The notes below the pieces were generated by a model. That model had not been told where the DNA came from, did no database searches, and was given only the letters and a program-made list of their open reading frames with translations. The translations under genes and the position numbers were made by a program. Source: DATCLS01 sp036563805 (GTDB lineage Bacteria > Actinomycetota > Acidimicrobiia > Acidimicrobiales > VFJN01). Taken from it: a DNA stretch of 64,000 nt. Every line of letters starts with the position of its first letter. Position 1 is the first letter of the stretch. Where the stretch lies: positions 1 through 64,000 of the forward strand of contig DATCLS010000038.1 of assembly GCA_036563805.1 (NCBI GenBank). Direction: 5' to 3'. Below are positions 35,416 to 45,409 of the stretch, in pieces.

Positions 35416-35620
35416 GATCGCCTGCCTCCTCTCGGCGAGTCCCGGGGCCCGCTGCAGGCCAGCGGCGATCGGGCTCCGCGATCGGGCCCCACCCGCCGCT
35501 CACGGCTGCCCTGCTACGGACCGTGCCCGAAACGGTACCTATCGGGGAGCCAGTTCAGAAAGCGAACGAAGCCGGCGGCCAGGGTCGACGACCCTTGACC
35601 CGCTCGGTAGCAATGAGGCC

Positions 35621-37426
35621 GTGGACGCGGACGACGGACGGGCGGAGCCACGCCTCCGGAGCCACGCGCTGCTCCTGGCCCTGACGATCGCGCTCCCGGT
35701 CGCCGAGGCCGTCGCCCTGTGGCGGTCGGGGCTGGAGACGGCCATGGCGCTGGCCCCGCAGGTCACGGCCCCTGCTCCGTTCGGCGCCTTTCACGACCTC
35801 CGGTGGCTCCTCGTGTACCACCGCTCCTGGCCGGCGTTCGCCGGCGAGGCGCTGCTGGCGCTGGCGTTCCGGTCGGGGGTCACCGCCGCCACCGTGCGGG
35901 CGGCGTGGCCACTCGACAACGGCCCGCCGCCGTCCGGGCGCCTCGTCCTCCACGCCGTGTCGTTCACGCTGGCCTCGGAGATCCTGCTGCTCCCCTTCGC
36001 GGCCCTGCTGTTCGGGATGGCGGTCACGCCGGTGTCGTGGGCGTTCTTCGCGGCGCTCCCGGGCGCCGTGGTGGTCGCCCTGCTGATCCACCACGGCGTG
36101 ACCGCGACCTCCTGGTGGCGGGACGCGCCGCCGCCCCGCACCACCGGCTGGCTGGCGCTGACGTTCGCGGTGCTGACCGCCGGCGGCGCGGCGGTGAGCG
36201 TCAGCCCGCCCGCGCTCCGCCTGCCGGTCGTGGCCGCGGTCGGGCTGTTCAACGCCTGGGCCTGGCTGGGTGTCGTCCGCGTCCTGGCCGGGCGGGCCCG
36301 CCGCCGGATCCGCCCGGTGGCGCCGGCCGGGATCGCGGTGCTGGCCGGGGCCGCCCTGCTCGGCGTCGTGGTCGGCCTGGCCGGCCACCGCGAGACGCTC
36401 GAGCTCGAGGAGGCCGGACGCCGGGTCGCGGACCAGGCCGAGCACACGGCGCCGGCCGGGCGGCGCGACGACCCCGGGCGGATCGTGCGGTCCGAGCGCC
36501 AACCCGAGCCGTCGGGCCGGCCCGTGCTGATCGTCAGCGGCTTCAACTCGAGCTGGGACGGCCGCCCGCAGGACGACGTGCTCGGCGCCGGCTTCCGCGA
36601 GCACCGCTTCTCGTACCGCGGCCTGGGCGCCGACGGGGAGCCGCTCCCCTACGGCCCGCGCCACACCCACCGGTCCCTGCCCGCCCTGGTCCGCGAGCTC
36701 GGCCGGGCGGTGGAGGGCCTCCACCGGGCGACGGGCGAGGAGGTCGACGTCGTCGCCGAGAGCGAGGGCTCGCTGGTGACCGCCGCCTACCTGGCCGCCG
36801 AGCCCGCCAGCCCGGTCCGCCGGGCGGTGCTGCTCAGCCCCCTGGTCGAGCCCGGACGGGTGGCGTTCCCGGCGCGGGGCGACGAGGGCTGGGGCGTCGC
36901 CACCGGCTGGATCCTGCGCGGGGTGTCCGGATCGGTCGAGGCCGTGTCGTCGTTCGACCTCGCCCCGGACTCGCCGTTCATCCGGTCGCTGGTCGACGGG
37001 GCGCCGGTGCTGCGCGATCTGCTCCGCTGCCCGCCGCCCGGCGCCGACGTGCTGGGCCTGCTCCCGCTGGCCGACGCCGTGGTGTCCCCCCACCCCAGCG
37101 CGCTGGCGATCGACGACTCGGTCGTCCCGGCCTTCCACGGCGGCACGCTGTCGGACCCGACGATCCGCCGGGCCGTGGCGCTGGCGCTCGACCGGGGCGA
37201 GCTGCCCGACCTGAGCATCTGGACCGGGGCCGAGCGGGCGGTCAGCGTGGCCTCGGCCGCCTGGCAGGCCCCCGCGCTGCCCGTCACGCTGGCCTGGCCG
37301 TCCGGGTCGGCGGAGACGGCGGCGCCAGGGTCGGTGGCCGCTGGCGACGGCGGGGCGCTCGACTGCGGGGAGCTGCGGGCGGCGCTGCGCGCCTGGCTCG
37401 ACGGCCACGCCGCCGGCCGGCGGTGA
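35621..37426 (+). CDS. Multi-pass membrane protein fused to alpha/beta hydrolase
   Basis: 601-residue two-part protein. Residues 10-265 contain about five to six hydrophobic helices (for example LLLALTIALPVAEAVALW, EILLLPFAALLFGMAV, AGIAVLAGAALLGVVVGLAG). The C-terminal half is an alpha/beta hydrolase: PVLIVSGFNSSWDG near 300, nucleophile elbow VVAESEGSLV near 382 (Ser in ESEG), and VLLSPLVEPG. GTG at 35621 was chosen because a TAGCAA -10 element lies 7 nt before it and the first membrane helix follows shortly. I infer an ester- or lipid-cleaving membrane enzyme; no orthologue is known to me. Confidence 0.78.
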   Translation: MDADDGRAEPRLRSHALLLALTIALPVAEAVALWRSGLETAMALAPQVTAPAPFGAFHDLRWLLVYHRSWPAFAGEALLALAFRSGVTAATVRAAWPLDNGPPPSGRLVLHAVSFTLASEILLLPFAALLFGMAVTPVSWAFFAALPGAVVVALLIHHGVTATSWWRDAPPPRTTGWLALTFAVLTAGGAAVSVSPPALRLPVVAAVGLFNAWAWLGVVRVLAGRARRRIRPVAPAGIAVLAGAALLGVVVGLAGHRETLELEEAGRRVADQAEHTAPAGRRDDPGRIVRSERQPEPSGRPVLIVSGFNSSWDGRPQDDVLGAGFREHRFSYRGLGADGEPLPYGPRHTHRSLPALVRELGRAVEGLHRATGEEVDVVAESEGSLVTAAYLAAEPASPVRRAVLLSPLVEPGRVAFPARGDEGWGVATGWILRGVSGSVEAVSSFDLAPDSPFIRSLVDGAPVLRDLLRCPPPGADVLGLLPLADAVVSPHPSALAIDDSVVPAFHGGTLSDPTIRRAVALALDRGELPDLSIWTGAERAVSVASAAWQAPALPVTLAWPSGSAETAAPGSVAAGDGGALDCGELRAALRAWLDGHAAGRR

Positions 37427-37490
37427 CCCCGCGGGAGTGCCCACCAACCGGCGGTGACCCCGCGGGAGTGCCCACCAACCGGCGGTGACC
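37417..37490. repeat. 31-bp tandem repeat (2.4 units) across a stop codon
   Basis: Units starting CCGGCGGTGACC at 37417, 37448 and 37479 (period 31) carry GCGGGAGTGCCCACCAA between them. The first unit contains the TGA stop of the hydrolase gene (37424-37426); the same TGA is copied twice downstream. Confidence 0.92.
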
Positions 37491-37538
37491 GGGCGGGGCC
37501 CGGTCACCGCCGGAGCTCGACAGACGCTCAGCCGCGGC

Positions 37539-38822
37539 TCAGTCGGTGAACTCGAAGTCGGCGGCGTAGGGCGCCTCGTGCTCGGCGACGACCAGCTCGA
37601 GGCCGATCGGCCGGTCCGGGTTGACCCGGAAGATCGAGCTGGCCCGCGGCGGGTCGCGGTCCTCGGGCGCCCCCCACGCGTAGTCGCCGAACAGACCGTC
37701 GAAGGTCAGCTCGTCGATCGAGTTCATCGCCTCGATGATCCCCTCGCGCGACAGGTCGCCGTTCTCGACTGCCACCTCCAGCACCTGGTGGACGGCCCGC
37801 GACTCCAGGTACCCGAAGTTGAAGTAGACGTCGGGCTCCTGGTCGGGGGCGTAGGTCTCCTGGATGCGGAGCAGCTCGGCCATGCCGGGGACGGAGTCGT
37901 CGCCGTACTCGGGGCCCTCGGACACCCAGATGAAGTTCTCCTCCAGGTAGGAGATCAGCGGCGAGTCGACGAACGCCCCGATCCACGTCGGCGACTGGCC
38001 CATCCACTGCGGCGCGTAGCCCAGCTCGGCGGCCTTGCCGAGGGCGCTGCCGGTGTCGGTGGGCGTGGACACCAGCCACACCATGTCGCACCCGGCCCGC
38101 TGGAGCTGGGTGATCTGCGTGGTGAAGTCGGGGTTGCCGACCGGGAACGTCGCCTCGGCGGTCAGCCCGAGGTCGAGCTGCTCGAGGGCGAAGTCGATGC
38201 CCTCCTGGCCCGCCTCGCCGTAGGGGTCGTCCTGGCGGAGCGTGCAGATGGCGTCGCCCTCGCCGCCGCCCTCGGTGACGTACCAGTCCAGCCCGTTGAT
38301 GGCCTGGATCTGGTAGGGCGCGCCGATCGGCAGCAGGTTCTGCTCGCGCACCCAGAACGAGTCCAGGGAGGCCGGGGCGGCCACGATGTTGTCGGCCTCC
38401 AGCTGCTCGAGCAGGGCGTTCACGACGGGCGTGCCCAGCAGCTGGTTGAACATGACCACATCGCCCTTGATCTGGTTGTACTTCTGGACGGCGGTGGGCG
38501 GGTCGTAGGCCGAGTCCTCGACGACCAGCTCGACCGGGTAGCGCCCGGCGACGCCGCCCTCCTCCTCGTTGACGTAGTCCCAATACGCCTGGTTGCCGTT
38601 GGTCAACGGCTCGCCGATGACCGCCACCCGCCCGCTGGTGGGCGTGACCACGCCGAGCCGGATGGTCTCGCCGTCGAACCCCGGCGCCTCGGCCGGCTCG
38701 CCGCCCGCGCCCTCGTCGCCTGACGAGTCGTCCTCGTCGTCCCGGCCGCCGCCGCACGCGGCCGCCACGAAGCCGGCGGCCACGAGCAGAGCCAATGGCC
38801 GGAGCCACCTTTGCCTTGTCAT
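37539..38822 (-). CDS. livK: Branched-chain-type substrate-binding lipoprotein
   Basis: 427-residue periplasmic-type binding protein (Peripla_BP_6). Signal and lipobox LLVAAGFVAAACGGG (Cys near 23), acidic linker, then IRLGVVTPTSGRVAVIGEPL, VELVVEDSAYDPPTAVQKYN and FTTQITQLQRAGCDMVWLV. It captures an amphipathic or carboxylate ligand outside the cell for the LivHMGF transporter. It is the last gene of the liv operon, 22 nt after livM. The linked acyl-CoA synthetase suggests a carboxylic acid rather than an amino acid ligand. Confidence 0.9.
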   Translation of the reverse strand: MTRQRWLRPLALLVAAGFVAAACGGGRDDEDDSSGDEGAGGEPAEAPGFDGETIRLGVVTPTSGRVAVIGEPLTNGNQAYWDYVNEEEGGVAGRYPVELVVEDSAYDPPTAVQKYNQIKGDVVMFNQLLGTPVVNALLEQLEADNIVAAPASLDSFWVREQNLLPIGAPYQIQAINGLDWYVTEGGGEGDAICTLRQDDPYGEAGQEGIDFALEQLDLGLTAEATFPVGNPDFTTQITQLQRAGCDMVWLVSTPTDTGSALGKAAELGYAPQWMGQSPTWIGAFVDSPLISYLEENFIWVSEGPEYGDDSVPGMAELLRIQETYAPDQEPDVYFNFGYLESRAVHQVLEVAVENGDLSREGIIEAMNSIDELTFDGLFGDYAWGAPEDRDPPRASSIFRVNPDRPIGLELVVAEHEAPYAADFEFTD

Positions 38823-38844
38823 GTCTCCCCCCTGTTGTTACGCG

Positions 38845-40005
38845 CTAGTAGGAGAACGGCCAGGTGAGGAACCAGGTCTTCACGCGGAGCCAGAAAGCGG
38901 CCAGGCCCCGGGGCTCGAAAAGCAGGAACAGGACGATGGCCACCCCGAACAGGACGGCGTTGAACTCGCCGATCGTGAAGAGCCCGCCCTCGCCGGACGA
39001 GGTCGTGATGAGGGGGTCGAAGATCGCCCGCCCGCTGTTCTGCTCGATGAGCGACCGCCCGCCCCACACGAACAGGGCCCCGAGCACCGACCCGAAGATC
39101 GTGCCGAGGCCGCCGATGATCACCATCGCCACGTACGTGATCGCCAGGAACAGCCCGAACTCCGTCGGGTTGACGTACTGCTGAAGCAGCCCGTACAGCG
39201 CCCCGGCCAGCGCCGCGTAGGCGCTCGACCAGGCGAATGCGCCGACCTTGTAGCGGGCCAGGTCGACGCCGATGACCTCGGCCGACAGGTCGCGGTCGCG
39301 GATGGCCTGCATGGCCCGCCCGGCCCGGCTGCGCACCAGGTTCTTGGCCAGCAGGGCGCCGACCGCCACCAGCGCCCACACCAGCCAGAAGAAGCTCTGG
39401 TCGAACGTGTAGGCCTCGGCGCCCAGCTCGATGCCCTCCTTGAAGTCGAGCGGGCCGACCGTCATGGGCGCCGACCCCAGGCTGATGCCGTTGCCCCCGC
39501 CGGTCACGCTGTCCCAGTTGTTCCAGAGGTGCTCGCCCAGGAACACCAGCCCGAGCGTCACGACCACCAGGTAGTGACCGCGCAGGCGCAGGGCGAACGG
39601 CCCGATCACGCCCCCGACCACGAAGCCGACGAGCACGGCCAGGCCGAGGTAGACGGGCATCGGCCAGCCCCGCTGACCCCCAAAGTAGGCGGCCGTGTAG
39701 GCGCCGGCGCCCACGAAGAAGGCGTGGCCCAGGGAGATCTGGCCCGTGTAGCCGGTCAGCAGGTTGAGCCCGATGGTGCCCAGGGCGAAGATGCCGCACA
39801 ACGACAGCACCCGCAGGCCCGGGTCGCCCAGGTACGTGGGCAGCCACAGGTAGGCGAGCGCGCAGCCGACGACGAGCACCCAGCGCCAGGGCGTGTGCCG
39901 GGGGCTGCGCAGCAGCTTGACCTCGTCGGCGTAGGCGAGCACCAGCCCCGGGGCGGGCCCGGTGCGGCGGAAGACGTGGGTGAGGGCATGGGTGACGGCC
40001 GCCAT
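38845..40005 (-). CDS. livM: Branched-chain-type ABC permease LivM
   Basis: 386-residue inner-membrane permease with about nine hydrophobic helices and the family segment GYTGQISLGHAFFVGAGAYT near 95-115, plus the EAA-like loop RAGRAMQAIRDRDLSAEVIG near 240-260. The ATG at 40005 overlaps the livH stop (TGATG), and the N-terminus MAAVTHALTHVFRR precedes the first helix. It forms the transport channel with LivH. Confidence 0.93.
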   Translation of the reverse strand: MAAVTHALTHVFRRTGPAPGLVLAYADEVKLLRSPRHTPWRWVLVVGCALAYLWLPTYLGDPGLRVLSLCGIFALGTIGLNLLTGYTGQISLGHAFFVGAGAYTAAYFGGQRGWPMPVYLGLAVLVGFVVGGVIGPFALRLRGHYLVVVTLGLVFLGEHLWNNWDSVTGGGNGISLGSAPMTVGPLDFKEGIELGAEAYTFDQSFFWLVWALVAVGALLAKNLVRSRAGRAMQAIRDRDLSAEVIGVDLARYKVGAFAWSSAYAALAGALYGLLQQYVNPTEFGLFLAITYVAMVIIGGLGTIFGSVLGALFVWGGRSLIEQNSGRAIFDPLITTSSGEGGLFTIGEFNAVLFGVAIVLFLLFEPRGLAAFWLRVKTWFLTWPFSY

Positions 40006-40961
40006 CAGACGCGTCGCACCTCCCGGGTCCCGAACAGCCCGTAGGGCCGGATGAGGAGGATGACGATCATCACCAGGTAGGGCGAGACCCGCTCGAAGCT
40101 CTCCCCCACCCAGTCGAAGTACTCGGGCGCCAGGAGCGCGGTGTACTGCTGGACCACCCCGATGATCACGCCGCCGATCACCGCCCCCAGCGGCGAGTCG
40201 AGCCCACCGAGGATGATGGCCGGGAAGGCGACGAGGGCCAGCGAGCCGGTGGCGGGGCTGAGCTGGCCCGCCCCGGCGGCCAGCGTCGTGCCCGCCAGCG
40301 CCCCCACCACCCCGGCGATCGCCCACGCCACCCGCGAGACGCGCCGGGCCGGGATCCCCTGGGCCATGGCGGCCTCGGGGTCGAACGCCGCGGCCCGCAT
40401 GGCCAGCCCCAGCGGCGAGTAACGGAAGAACAGGAAGAACCCGGCCACGGCCACGGCCGCGAAGCCGATGCTCCAGACGTCGCGGTCGGCCACCGTGACG
40501 CCGAGCAGCTCCCGGGTGCGCACGCCCCACGGATCGCCCAGGTTGCGGTTGGTCGGCCCCCACACCGCGGTCGTCACGTTGTCGAGGACGAACAGGACGC
40601 CGATCGTCGCCATGATCACGGTGGCCGGCTGCTCGCCGACCAGCCGCTTGAGCACCAGGGCCTCGACGAGAATGCCGATCAGGGCGCCCGCCGCCATGGC
40701 CAACAGCACCGACAGGTAGAAGTTCAGCTCCCAGGTCTGGGTGAACTGGTAGGTCAGGTAGCCGCCGAGCAGGACCAGGCTGGCCTGGGCGAAGTTGATG
40801 ACGCCGGTGGCCTTGAAGACGATCGAGAAGCCGAGGGCGATGAGCGCGTACTTGCAGCCGACGGCCACGCCCGAGAACCCGGTCTGCAGCAGGTCGTCGC
40901 CGGTGACGGCAGCGAGCATGGGGGCCGGGACGGGAGCGACGGCGGCGGCCACCGCGGTCAC
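40005..40961 (-). CDS. livH: Branched-chain-type ABC permease LivH
   Basis: 318-residue permease with about eight helices; family segments YALIALGFSIVFKATGVINF (37-56) and the EAA-like loop PLGLAMRAAAFDPEAAMAQG near 192-211. GTG at 40961 overlaps the acyl-CoA synthetase stop (GTGA), showing translational coupling of a synthetase and a permease. Partners with LivM in the membrane. Confidence 0.93.
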   Translation of the reverse strand: MTAVAAAVAPVPAPMLAAVTGDDLLQTGFSGVAVGCKYALIALGFSIVFKATGVINFAQASLVLLGGYLTYQFTQTWELNFYLSVLLAMAAGALIGILVEALVLKRLVGEQPATVIMATIGVLFVLDNVTTAVWGPTNRNLGDPWGVRTRELLGVTVADRDVWSIGFAAVAVAGFFLFFRYSPLGLAMRAAAFDPEAAMAQGIPARRVSRVAWAIAGVVGALAGTTLAAGAGQLSPATGSLALVAFPAIILGGLDSPLGAVIGGVIIGVVQQYTALLAPEYFDWVGESFERVSPYLVMIVILLIRPYGLFGTREVRRV

Positions 40962-42796
40962 CGGTAGAGCGCCTCGATCCTCGGGGCGAACGCCTTCTCG
41001 ATCGCCCGGCGCTTCACCTTCTGGGTGGCGGTCACCTCGCCGTCCTCCTGCTCGAGCTCCTTGGGCAGCAGGTCGAAGCGCTTGATCCGCTCGACCTGCG
41101 CCAGCTCGCGGTTGACCTCGTCGACCACCCCGCCGATCAGCTCGTGGACCTCGGGTTTGCTCGACAGGTCGGCGTAGGTCGTGAACGGGAGCTGCCGCCG
41201 CAGCGCCCAGTTCCCGACCGTGTCGAGCTCGATGCCGATCAGCGCCACCAGGTAGGGGCGCTGGTCGCCGATCACGATCGCCTCGCGGACGTACGGCGAC
41301 ACCTTGAGGCGGTTCTCGATCTCGGAGGGGCTGATGTTCTTGCCCCCGGCCGTGATGATGATGTCCTTCTTGCGGTCGGTGATGGTGAGGAACCCGTCGG
41401 CGTCCAGCTCGCCGATGTCGCCGGTGTGGAGCCAGCCCTCGGCGTCGATGGCCGCGGCGGTCGCCTCAGGGTCGCGGTGGTAGCCGACGAACGTCCCGGG
41501 CCCCCGGGTGAGGATCTCGCCGTCTGTCGCGATGCGCACCTCGCAGTCGGGGACGGCGACCCCCACCTTGCCGATGCGCACGTCGTCGGCCGGCGTGATC
41601 GTGGCCTGGGCGGTGTTCTCGGTCATGCCGTAGCCCTCGAGCACGGGCACGCCGAGCGCCCAGAAGTACTCGAGCACCTGCGGGGCGATCGGCGCCGCCC
41701 CCGACAGCGCGACGCGGATGCGGCTCATGCCGATCTTCCGGCGCAGCGACCGGTACAGCAGCAGCCAGCCGAGGGCGTAGACCACCCGGCCGACGGGCCC
41801 GAGGCCGCCCCGCCACCGACGCCGGGCCAGGCGGGCGCCCCGGGCCATCCAGAACCGGTAGTTGGCCCGCTTGAGCCAGCCGGCGTCCTCCATGCGGATC
41901 GTGATGCCGGCCAGGAGCTTCTCCCACACCCGGGGCACGCCCAGGAAGAACGTGGGCTGGATCTCGCGCAGGTCGTTGGCCAGGTCGTCGACGCCGTCGC
42001 CGAAGTTGACGACGTAGCCGTGGGACACGCCGTCGATGACCGTCACCAGCCGCTCGGCCACGTGGCACAGCGGGAGGTACGACAGCACCTCGTCGTCGGG
42101 GGTGACCTCGAACACGCGGTCGCCGTTGCGGGCCGCCGCCTGCAGGTTGGCGTGCGACAGCAGCGCGCCCTTGGGCGGGCCGGTCGTGCCCGACGTGTAG
42201 ACCATGATCGCCGGCTCGTCCGGATCGAGCCCGGCGACCAGCGCGGCGAAGTCGTCCACCCCGCCGGCCTCCCGCCCCAGGGCCTGGAGGTCGGCGAACG
42301 TCATGAGCTGGGGGTCGGCCAGGTCGACGCCCCGGGGGTCGACGACCACGATCCGCTCCAGGTCGGGCAGGCGGTCCCGCACCTCCAGGGCCTTGTCGAC
42401 CTGCTCCTCGTCCTCGGCGATCAGCACCTTCGACCCCGAGTGCTCGAGCACGTACCCGGCCTCGGCCGCCGGGGAGGTCGGGTAGACGCCGACCGTGATG
42501 GCGCCGATTCCCTGGGACGCCAGGTCGCCGAGGACCCAGGCGACGCGGTTGAGGCTGTGGATCGCCACCCGGTCGCCGGGCCCGACGCCGAGCGCCCGCA
42601 GGCCGAGGCCGACGGCGGCGGCCCCCGCCGCGTAGTTCGCCCAGGTGTGCTGCCGCCAGATGCCCAGGTGCTTCTCGCGCAGCGCGACCCGGTCGGGGGT
42701 CTCGGCCGCCCGGCGCAGCAGCACGGCCGGCAGGGTCGTCTGGGCCAGGTCCCCCGGCTCGACGGGGGCGATGTCGGGACTGACGGTCGTCGCCAT
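40958..42796 (-). CDS. Long-chain acyl-CoA synthetase (FAA1 type) in liv operon
   Basis: 612-residue AMP-binding ligase of long-chain type (Faa1/COG1022). Motifs: MVYTSGTTGPPKGALLSHAN near 187, GYGMTENTAQATI near 365, EGWLHTGDIGELDADGFL near 432, and DRKKDIIITAGGKNISPSEI near 453-472. It converts an imported acid to acyl-CoA at the membrane (vectorial acylation). Start ATG 42796 overlaps the livG stop (TGATG). Its position inside a transporter operon implies the transporter's ligand is a CoA-activated acid. Confidence 0.92.
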   Translation of the reverse strand: MATTVSPDIAPVEPGDLAQTTLPAVLLRRAAETPDRVALREKHLGIWRQHTWANYAAGAAAVGLGLRALGVGPGDRVAIHSLNRVAWVLGDLASQGIGAITVGVYPTSPAAEAGYVLEHSGSKVLIAEDEEQVDKALEVRDRLPDLERIVVVDPRGVDLADPQLMTFADLQALGREAGGVDDFAALVAGLDPDEPAIMVYTSGTTGPPKGALLSHANLQAAARNGDRVFEVTPDDEVLSYLPLCHVAERLVTVIDGVSHGYVVNFGDGVDDLANDLREIQPTFFLGVPRVWEKLLAGITIRMEDAGWLKRANYRFWMARGARLARRRWRGGLGPVGRVVYALGWLLLYRSLRRKIGMSRIRVALSGAAPIAPQVLEYFWALGVPVLEGYGMTENTAQATITPADDVRIGKVGVAVPDCEVRIATDGEILTRGPGTFVGYHRDPEATAAAIDAEGWLHTGDIGELDADGFLTITDRKKDIIITAGGKNISPSEIENRLKVSPYVREAIVIGDQRPYLVALIGIELDTVGNWALRRQLPFTTYADLSSKPEVHELIGGVVDEVNRELAQVERIKRFDLLPKELEQEDGEVTATQKVKRRAIEKAFAPRIEALYR

Positions 42797-43695
42797 CACG
42801 AGCCTCCCAGGTAGGCCTCGATCACCCGCGGGTCGTCCCGGACCTCGTCGGGCTTGCCGGTGGCGATGGCGACGCCGAAGTCGAGCGCCATCACCCGGTC
42901 GGCGATGTCCATCACCAACTGCATGTCGTGCTCGACGAGGATGATCGGCAGCCGCAGCTCGCGGCGGATCTCGAGGATGTACCGGGCCATGTCCTCGGTC
43001 TCCTCGAGGTTCATGCCGGCCACCGGCTCGTCGAGCAGCAGGACCTTGGGCTCCATGGCCAGCGCCCGTCCCAGCTCGATGCGCTTCTGGATGCCGAACG
43101 GCAGCAGCCCCACCGGCTCGCGTCGGTACGGGGTCAGCTCCAGCAGGTCGATGACCTCCTCGACCCGGGCCCGGTGGGCGATCTCCTCGCGGCGGGCCCG
43201 GCCGAACCACAGGGCCCCGGCCAGGAAGCCGCTGCGCATCAGGTGGTGGCGCCCGAGCAGCAGGTTGTCGACGAGCGTGAGGTGGGCGAACAGGCCGAGG
43301 TTCTGGAAGGTCCGGCCGATGCCCAGCTCGGCTGTGCGGGCCGGGCGCTGCCCCACCAGCTCGTGCCCGTCGAGCAGGATCGACCCCCGCTGGGGCCGGT
43401 AGACGGCCGACAGGCAGTTGAAGATCGAGGTCTTGCCCGCCCCGTTGGGACCGATGATGGCGAACAGCTCGTCGCCGTCGACCTCGAAGCTCACGTCGTG
43501 GAGGGCGGCGACGCCGCCGAAGCGGAGCGTCAGGTTCCGGACCTGGAGCAGCGGGGTGACCGCCGGGCCGCCCGGGTCGTGGCGCTTCGGCTCGGGGTCG
43601 GCGGCGTTCTCGGAGGTGGCGTCTGTGACGTCCTCGGCGTCCCCGGTCCGAGAAGCGCCCGGGTCCGCGGTGTCGGCGATCTGGGCGTCGGCCAC
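42796..43695 (-). CDS. livG: Branched-chain-type ABC ATPase LivG
   Basis: 299-residue ABC ATPase. Walker A GPNGAGKTS near 82, family segment GIGRTFQNLGLFAHLTLVDN near 123, Walker B VLLLDEP near 211, H-loop VEHDMQLVMDIADRVMALD near 243. The signature is LLPFGIQKRIELGRALA rather than LSGGQ, as in a LivG subgroup. The first 45 residues are an acidic, disordered-looking extension; a GTG at VTPLLQVRNL could be an alternative start. It powers LivHM together with LivF. Confidence 0.92.
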   Translation of the reverse strand: MADAQIADTADPGASRTGDAEDVTDATSENAADPEPKRHDPGGPAVTPLLQVRNLTLRFGGVAALHDVSFEVDGDELFAIIGPNGAGKTSIFNCLSAVYRPQRGSILLDGHELVGQRPARTAELGIGRTFQNLGLFAHLTLVDNLLLGRHHLMRSGFLAGALWFGRARREEIAHRARVEEVIDLLELTPYRREPVGLLPFGIQKRIELGRALAMEPKVLLLDEPVAGMNLEETEDMARYILEIRRELRLPIILVEHDMQLVMDIADRVMALDFGVAIATGKPDEVRDDPRVIEAYLGGS

Positions 43696-43698
43696 GGC

Positions 43699-44559
<861 letters not shown>

Positions 44560-44595
44560 GTTCGTCCCCCCGACTGCCGAGACCGTGCCCGCGGA

Positions 44596-44624
44596 ACACT
44601 ACTTAGATGTGTCTCATGTGTCTA
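44596..44624 (-). promoter_or_regulatory. liv operon promoter with putative QsdR-like operator
   Basis: On the minus strand, TAGACA (44624-44619) and TAGTGT (44601-44596) are spaced 17 nt. Between and over them (44604-44624) lies TTAGATGTGTCTCATGTGTCTA: ends TAGA/TCTA form an inverted repeat, and ATGTGTCT is directly repeated with 9-nt period. The divergent TetR/QsdR-like gene is the obvious candidate regulator. Confidence 0.6.
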
Positions 44625-44660
44625 GGGTCACATCCCGCCGGCGCCCAGTCGTTGGACTCC

Positions 44661-44690
44661 TTGCGGTTCCGTTACAAATATCCGTAGTGT
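44661..44690 (+). promoter_or_regulatory. Promoter of QsdR-like gene (leaderless)
   Basis: TTGCGG (44661-44666), 18-nt spacer, TAGTGT (44685-44690), 6 nt before the GTG start at 44697. The -10 hexamer is identical to that predicted for the divergent liv operon. Confidence 0.6.
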
Positions 44691-44696
44691 CTCGTC

Positions 44697-45272
44697 GTGA
44701 GCTCGACGGAGACCAGGCCGCGGGCGCCCACGCGCGACGACCTGCTCGCCTTGGCGCGCCGCCGCTTCCTCGCCGCCGAGCGCCTCGACATGCAGGCCAT
44801 GGCCGCCGAGCTCGGGGTGAGCCGCACCACCGTCTACCGGTGGGCCGGCAACCACGACCAGCTGCTCGCCGAGGTCTGCTCGCGCCTGGCCTGGGAGACG
44901 TTCCTGGTCGCCGAGCGCGGGGTGCGCAGCCACGGCCGCGCCCGGGTGCTGACCGTGTACGCCAACTTCCTGCGGCTGCTGGCCACCAGCCAGCCGCTGC
45001 GGGTCGCCCTGCGGCGTGACCCCCACCAGTTCCTGCGGGTGGTCACCCGCCCGGGGCCGGTGAGCCGCACGACCACCCGGCTGTGCGAGGAGCTGCTGCA
45101 GCGCGAGGCCGAGCGCGGCGCCCTGCGGCTCCCCACCGACGCCGGCGCCCTGGCCTCCGCCATGGTCCGGTTGGGCGAGGCGGCGCTGTACGCCGACCTG
45201 CTGGCCGGCGTCGAGCCCGACATCGACCGCTCGATCGAGATCCTGGGGCTGCTGTTGGCCGTGCCGGCGTGA
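44697..45272 (+). CDS. QsdR-like TetR family regulator
   Basis: 191-residue regulator: HTH at 15-55 (DLLALARRRFLAAERLDMQA, MAAELGVSRTTVYRWAGNHD) and a C-terminal domain of QsdR type (RALRRDPHQFLRVVTRPGPV-like segment, then FASAMVRLGEAALYADLLAG-like segment). QsdR-family proteins control lactone or fatty-acid degradation genes. GTG at 44697 is supported by a -10 element 6 nt upstream. Divergent from the liv/fadD operon, which it probably regulates. Confidence 0.85.
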   Translation: MSSTETRPRAPTRDDLLALARRRFLAAERLDMQAMAAELGVSRTTVYRWAGNHDQLLAEVCSRLAWETFLVAERGVRSHGRARVLTVYANFLRLLATSQPLRVALRRDPHQFLRVVTRPGPVSRTTTRLCEELLQREAERGALRLPTDAGALASAMVRLGEAALYADLLAGVEPDIDRSIEILGLLLAVPA

Positions 45273-45313
45273 GCCCGATCGGGGCTAGCAGGCCCGGCGG
45301 CCCGGCTCCGGGC

Positions 45314-45373
45314 CTGGGCTCGGCCCTGGGCTCGGCCCTCGGCTCGGGCCTGGGCTCGGGCCTGGGCTCGGCG
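45314..45373. repeat. 12-bp minisatellite, 5 units
   Basis: Five consecutive 12-bp units of CTGGGCTCGGSS (45314-45373), differing at one to three positions, follow the QsdR-like stop. It lies between convergent genes and is not coding for either. Confidence 0.9.
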
Positions 45374-45409
45374 CCGCACGCCGGCCGGACGCCCGACTGG
45401 TCGGGCCCG

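Noticed and set aside
45314..45373. 12-bp GGGCTCGG array considered as a CRISPR or coding repeat
   Set aside because: Units are contiguous with no spacers, and the frame only gives LGSA/LGSG repeats outside any gene.
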